Positions 6,125 through 9,009 of a stretch of 9,009 nt of DNA are shown here, piece by piece; the stretch's first letter is position 1; every line of letters starts with the position of its first letter. The position numbers and the translations under genes are program-made. The notes under the pieces were generated by a model, which saw nothing but the letters and a program-made list of their open reading frames with translations, was not told where the DNA came from and did no database searches. Source of the DNA: Bacillota bacterium (lineage in GTDB: Bacteria; Bacillota; Clostridia; Peptostreptococcales; Anaerovoracaceae); NCBI GenBank assembly GCA_017431395.1, contig JAFRLD010000213.1, forward strand, positions 1 to 9,009. Direction: 5' to 3'.

Positions 6125-7681
6125 ATGAAAAGTAAACTGAATCTGGATCCGGCAAAGGTGGATCACGCACGCGAAAGCGCCCACAAGATCGCGCAGAGCA
6201 TGCAGGAATTCATCGACAGACACACAACGGTCAGTACGGAGAGAACCGTGCTTCGTCTGCTGGGCGTTGATGGTGTGGACGAGTTCGATGAGCCGCTGCC
6301 GAACGTGGTCGTGGATCAGCTTCTGAAGGCAGGCGGCCTTCCGCGCGGCATCGCGTACTGGATGGGTAATGCCATGATCCAGACGGGCAAGAGCCCGCAG
6401 GAGATCGCGGAAGCGATCGGCAGAGGTGAGATGAACATCACCGAGCTGGAGCAGGCTCCTGTGAAGGAAGCCGAAGAAAAGATCATGCCTATCGTTCATG
6501 ACGCATTGGCAAAGATCCGTCAGCAGACAGCTAAGAGAAACGAGTACCTGGCGACCATCGGCGAGGGAAAACGTCCGTACCTGTATGTTATCGTAGCGAC
6601 CGGAAACATCTACGAAGACGTGGTACAGGCTCAGGCAGCAGCCCGTCAGGGAGCGGATATCATCGCGGTTATCCGTACCACGGCCCAGTCCCTTCTGGAC
6701 TATGTGCCGTATGGACCGACGACCGAAGGCTTCGGCGGAACCTACGCAACACAGGAAAACTTCAGGATCATGAGAAAGGCCCTGGACGAGGTCGGCGAAG
6801 AAGTTGGCAGATACATCCGTCTGTGCAACTATTCCTCCGGAATGTGCATGCCGGAGATCGCGGCTATGGGTGCGATCGAGCGGCTTGATGTCATGCTGAA
6901 CGACGCTATCTACGGAATCCTGTTCAGAGACATCAATATGCAGAGAACGCTGGTCGACCAGTATTTCTCCAGAGTCATCATCGGATACAGTGACATCATC
7001 TTCAACTCCGGCGAGGACAACTATCTGACCACGGACGATGCGTATGAAAACGCTCATACCGTACTGGCTTCCCAGTTCATCAACGAGCAGTTCGCTGTTC
7101 TGGCGAATGTTAAGGAAGAGCAGATGGGTCTCGGACACGCGTTCGAAATGGATCCGGACATCGAGAACGGATTCCTCTACGAGCTGTCCCAGGCGATCAT
7201 GGCCAGAGAGATCTTCCCGAACGCGCCTCTGAAGTATATGCCGCCGACGAAGTATATGACCGGCAACATCTTCAAGGGCAACGTACAGGATGCTCTGTTC
7301 AACATTATCGCTATCTGGTCGGGCCAGTCTTTGCAGCTGCTGGGCATGCTGACCGAAGCGATCCATACACCGCATATGCACGACCGGTACCTCTCCATTG
7401 AGAATGCGTCCTACATTTTCAACAATATGAGAGATCTGGGATCCGAAGTGTATTATAAGGAAGGCGGAATCATCCAGACCCGTGCACAGGGCGTACTGGA
7501 CAAGGCGGACAAGATGCTGAGCGAGATCGTCGAAGAAGGGCTCTTCTCCACGATCGAGCAGGGCAAGTTCGGCGGCGTCAAGCGTCCCCGTGACGGAGGC
7601 AAAGGTCTGGAAGGCGTCTGCGTTAAGGATGATGCGTACTTCAACCCGTTCATCCCGCTCATGTTAGGAGGTGCAGAATAA
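6125..7681 (+). CDS. kamD: Lysine 5,6-aminomutase alpha subunit
   Basis: KamD is the large, TIM-barrel subunit of the adenosylcobalamin- and PLP-dependent lysine 5,6-aminomutase (EC 5.4.3.3, formerly D-lysine 5,6-aminomutase). The enzyme moves the terminal amino group of L-beta-lysine or D-lysine from C6 to C5. The 518-residue length fits the family. Residues reported around PLP and substrate in the solved enzyme fall at identical numbers here: R184, S189, S238, Y263, R268, D298 and N299. The PLP-linking lysine comes from the partner KamE. The ATG at 6125 is supported by AAAGGAG at 6111-6117. The stop codon overlaps the kamE start by one base (TAATG), so the two subunits are probably translationally coupled in equal amounts. 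Codon bias returns to the high-expression pattern seen in kdd and kamA. Confidence 0.97.
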   Translation: MKSKLNLDPAKVDHARESAHKIAQSMQEFIDRHTTVSTERTVLRLLGVDGVDEFDEPLPNVVVDQLLKAGGLPRGIAYWMGNAMIQTGKSPQEIAEAIGRGEMNITELEQAPVKEAEEKIMPIVHDALAKIRQQTAKRNEYLATIGEGKRPYLYVIVATGNIYEDVVQAQAAARQGADIIAVIRTTAQSLLDYVPYGPTTEGFGGTYATQENFRIMRKALDEVGEEVGRYIRLCNYSSGMCMPEIAAMGAIERLDVMLNDAIYGILFRDINMQRTLVDQYFSRVIIGYSDIIFNSGEDNYLTTDDAYENAHTVLASQFINEQFAVLANVKEEQMGLGHAFEMDPDIENGFLYELSQAIMAREIFPNAPLKYMPPTKYMTGNIFKGNVQDALFNIIAIWSGQSLQLLGMLTEAIHTPHMHDRYLSIENASYIFNNMRDLGSEVYYKEGGIIQTRAQGVLDKADKMLSEIVEEGLFSTIEQGKFGGVKRPRDGGKGLEGVCVKDDAYFNPFIPLMLGGAE

Positions 7682-8457
7682 TGGCAGATTGTGCAACAGG
7701 AACTGCGATCGCTCAGGTCGATCTGACAAAAATCAAGCCTTATGGCGATACACTGAACGATGGAATGACAGAACTCGCTTTCACCCTGCCCGTACCTTAT
7801 GGTGATGAAGCGGATGAAGCGGCGAGACAGCTGGTAAGAAAGATGGGGCTGGATGAGCCTAATGTCGTCTATTCAAAGAGCATGACCGAAGGCTACACCT
7901 TCTTCGTCGTCTACGGCAAGTGCCAGCACACCGTTGACTTCACGACCATCAAGGTCGCTAAGGTCGAAGTCGACGTTATGGACCGTCTGGAATGTGCGGA
8001 ATACATCAAAGAGAACATCCGCCGTCCGGTCGTCATGGTTGGCGCATCCACAGGTACTGACGCTCACACCGTCGGCATCGATGCGATCATGAACATGAAG
8101 GGCTTCCATGGACACTTCGGACTCGAGCGGTTCGAGGGAGTCGAAGCTTACAACATGGGATCTCAGGTCCCGAACGAAGTCCTGATCGCGAAGGCCAAGG
8201 AAGTCCATGCGGACGCGATCCTGGTTTCCCAGACCGTTACCCAGAAGGACATCCACATCCAGAACCTGACCAACATGGTCGAACTGCTGGAAGCAGAAGG
8301 CATGCGTGACAAGGTCATCCTCGTCTGCGGAGGTCCGCGTATCTCCCACGAGCTGGCTCAGGAGCTCGGCTATGATGCCGGCTTCGGTCCGCACAAGTAT
8401 GCGGAAGACGTTGCGTCCTTCGTGCTGACGGAGATCGTGAACAGAGGAATGGTATAA
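7681..8457 (+). CDS. kamE: Lysine 5,6-aminomutase beta subunit (B12-binding)
   Basis: KamE is the cobalamin-binding partner of KamD. The 258-residue protein has an N-terminal dimerisation/PLP-lysine region and a C-terminal Rossmann-like B12 domain. The base-off/His-on motif D127-A-H129-T-V-G132 is intact; H129 should be the lower cobalt ligand. K140, eleven residues later in NMKGFHG, corresponds to the lysine that forms the internal aldimine with PLP (K144 in the characterised enzyme). The remaining B12-fold signatures are S183-Q-T and G217-G218. The ATG at 7681 shares its A with the kamD stop, and AGGAGGT at 7666-7672 gives an eight-base spacing. A strong terminator follows 25 bp after the stop, so it is the last gene of the operon. 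Confidence 0.97.
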   Translation: MADCATGTAIAQVDLTKIKPYGDTLNDGMTELAFTLPVPYGDEADEAARQLVRKMGLDEPNVVYSKSMTEGYTFFVVYGKCQHTVDFTTIKVAKVEVDVMDRLECAEYIKENIRRPVVMVGASTGTDAHTVGIDAIMNMKGFHGHFGLERFEGVEAYNMGSQVPNEVLIAKAKEVHADAILVSQTVTQKDIHIQNLTNMVELLEAEGMRDKVILVCGGPRISHELAQELGYDAGFGPHKYAEDVASFVLTEIVNRGMV

Positions 8458-8482
8458 ATAAATCAGGAGAATCTGAACAAGG

Positions 8483-8509
8483 AAGAGGGCTGTTGCAGCC
8501 CTCTTTTTT
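8483..8509 (+). terminator. Rho-independent terminator of the kdd-kam operon
   Basis: AAGAGGGCTG (8483-8492) pairs perfectly with CAGCCCTCTT (8496-8505) across a TTG loop, and T continues to 8509. This 10-bp stem with a T-tract just after kamE marks the operon end and separates it from the next σ54 unit. Confidence 0.94.
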
Positions 8510-8531
8510 CGTGGTGTGCTCGCCTCAAGAT

Positions 8532-8549
8532 CGAGTACAAAACGTTTCA
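8532..8549. promoter_or_regulatory. Weak upstream candidate activator site (UAS-2b)
   Basis: Read on the - strand, this 18-bp element begins TGAAACG and matches the strong dyad at 651-668 at 12 of 18 positions. Its centre is exactly 33 bp upstream of the stronger site at 8565-8582, the same arrangement as 618-635 relative to 651-668. It overlaps the palindrome AAACGTTT (8540-8547). The assignment is by comparison only. Confidence 0.45.
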
Positions 8550-8564
8550 CAGAAGCCCCTTGAC

Positions 8565-8582
8565 TGAACCGGAATGTGTTCA
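8565..8582 (+). promoter_or_regulatory. Candidate activator binding site (UAS-2a) for the secreted-protein gene
   Basis: TGAACCGGAATGTGTTCA shares TGAACCG-N3-T-N2-GTTC with the dyad upstream of kdd (651-668), in the same register. Together with its flanks it forms the inverted repeat CTGAAC-N8-GTTCAG (8564-8583). It is centred about 84 bp upstream of the -24 GG of the second σ54 promoter. The shared motif suggests the same activator serves both promoters. Confidence 0.6.
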
Positions 8583-8655
8583 GGTGGGAGGGCCAGCTTT
8601 TGCGAAATGCAGCGAGAAAGCCGATATTTAGGGAGTTTCGGGCTGTGAGGAAAGA

Positions 8656-8671
8656 TGGCACGGATATTGCT
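8656..8671 (+). promoter_or_regulatory. Second sigma-54 (-24/-12) promoter, for the secreted-protein gene
   Basis: TGGCACGGATATTGCT fits TGGCAC-N5-TTGCW fully, with GG at 8657-8658 and GC at 8669-8670, the same spacing as the kdd promoter. Transcription should start near 8682, about 50 nt before the ATG at 8732. It lies after the operon terminator, so this is a separate transcription unit of the same regulatory class. Confidence 0.93.
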
Positions 8672-8731
8672 TTAATTAGATAACGTAAAAAAATAACAGA
8701 ATATTCGGAAGCCTCAGGCGGGAGAAAAACC

Positions 8732-9009
8732 ATGGAAGGGAAAGTAAAGAAACCAATCGCGCTCCTGACCGCGTTCATGTTCGCGTTCACAGGAGTCTTT
8801 ATGTTCAATGGAGTCGGGAATACAGTCTATGCGGACGTAGGACCGGGTATGGAGGAACAGGATTTCTCCTATGATAAAGGAGGCGGCGCTCTCGCCAGCA
8901 TCGGTATCGATACATCCAAAGCGCCGGAGACCTACGATCCGGATTCCACGGATAACCCTTACGGATCGGACGTGACAACGATGTGCAGGGTCAGTGAGCT
9001 TGTGAAGAT
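8732..9009 (+). CDS. Exported protein of unknown function, N-terminal part (runs off window end)
   Basis: The frame is open from ATG 8732 to the window end, giving 92 visible residues. GGGAG at 8720-8724, seven bases upstream, supports the start. The N-terminus is a Sec-type signal peptide: charged MEGKVKK, a hydrophobic core at about residues 8-25, and a likely signal peptidase I site after VYA (residue 34). There is no lipobox cysteine at that point, so it is not an obvious lipoprotein. The mature part is acidic and rich in G, S, T, D and P (for example KAPETYDPDSTDNPYG), with one cysteine near residue 86. I recognise no family from this fragment. A secreted enzyme, surface protein or substrate-binding protein would all be possible. 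Its own σ54 promoter and the shared upstream element tie it to lysine-operon regulation. Confidence 0.85.
   Translation, partial: MEGKVKKPIALLTAFMFAFTGVFMFNGVGNTVYADVGPGMEEQDFSYDKGGGALASIGIDTSKAPETYDPDSTDNPYGSDVTTMCRVSELVK

Noticed and set aside
1..9009. Mobile elements, CRISPR arrays, tRNA or rRNA genes
   Set aside because: No transposase or integrase, no repeat-spacer pattern and no structural RNA gene was seen; the region reads as one metabolic locus.

Overview
The window holds most of a lysine-fermentation operon from an anaerobic bacterium. The genes are all on the + strand, in the order [σ54 activator, 3' end] - kdd - kamA - kamB - kamC - kamD - kamE - [secreted protein, 5' end]. The gene set, the strong AGGAGG-type ribosome binding sites and the close KamA match to Clostridium subterminale point to an amino-acid-fermenting Clostridia/Eubacteriales member. 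GC content looks moderate, higher than in classical clostridia; a lineage such as Anaerovoracaceae (Family XIII) is only a guess.

Layout: 2-553 is the C-terminal part of a σ54-dependent AAA+ activator with a TyrR-type helix-turn-helix, closed by a strong terminator (561-590). The 554-923 gap carries candidate activator sites, a consensus -24/-12 σ54 promoter (787-802) whose -24 element lies in a perfect 9-bp inverted repeat, and an mRNA leader of about 110 nt. kdd (3,5-diaminohexanoate dehydrogenase) and kamA (lysine 2,3-aminomutase) follow, separated by a hairpin-bearing spacer. Next come kamB and kamC (putative ATP-dependent reactivase of the B12 mutase), then kamD and kamE (lysine 5,6-aminomutase subunits, overlapping by one base). 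A strong terminator (8483-8509) ends the operon. A second gap (8510-8731) repeats the regulatory plan: candidate activator sites, another consensus σ54 promoter (8656-8671) and a gene for an exported protein that runs off the window.

Pathway: KamA converts L-lysine to L-beta-lysine. KamDE moves the terminal amino group to give 3,5-diaminohexanoate. Kdd oxidatively deaminates that to 5-amino-3-oxohexanoate. KamB and KamC probably keep KamDE active. The next enzymes, Kce and Kal, usually neighbours of kdd, are not in this window.

The least expected signal is regulatory. Both σ54 promoters have an 18-bp dyad related to TGAACCG-N4-CGGTTCA, and each has a weaker partner centred exactly 33 bp upstream. 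This suggests that the adjacent activator controls both the lysine operon and an uncharacterised secreted protein.
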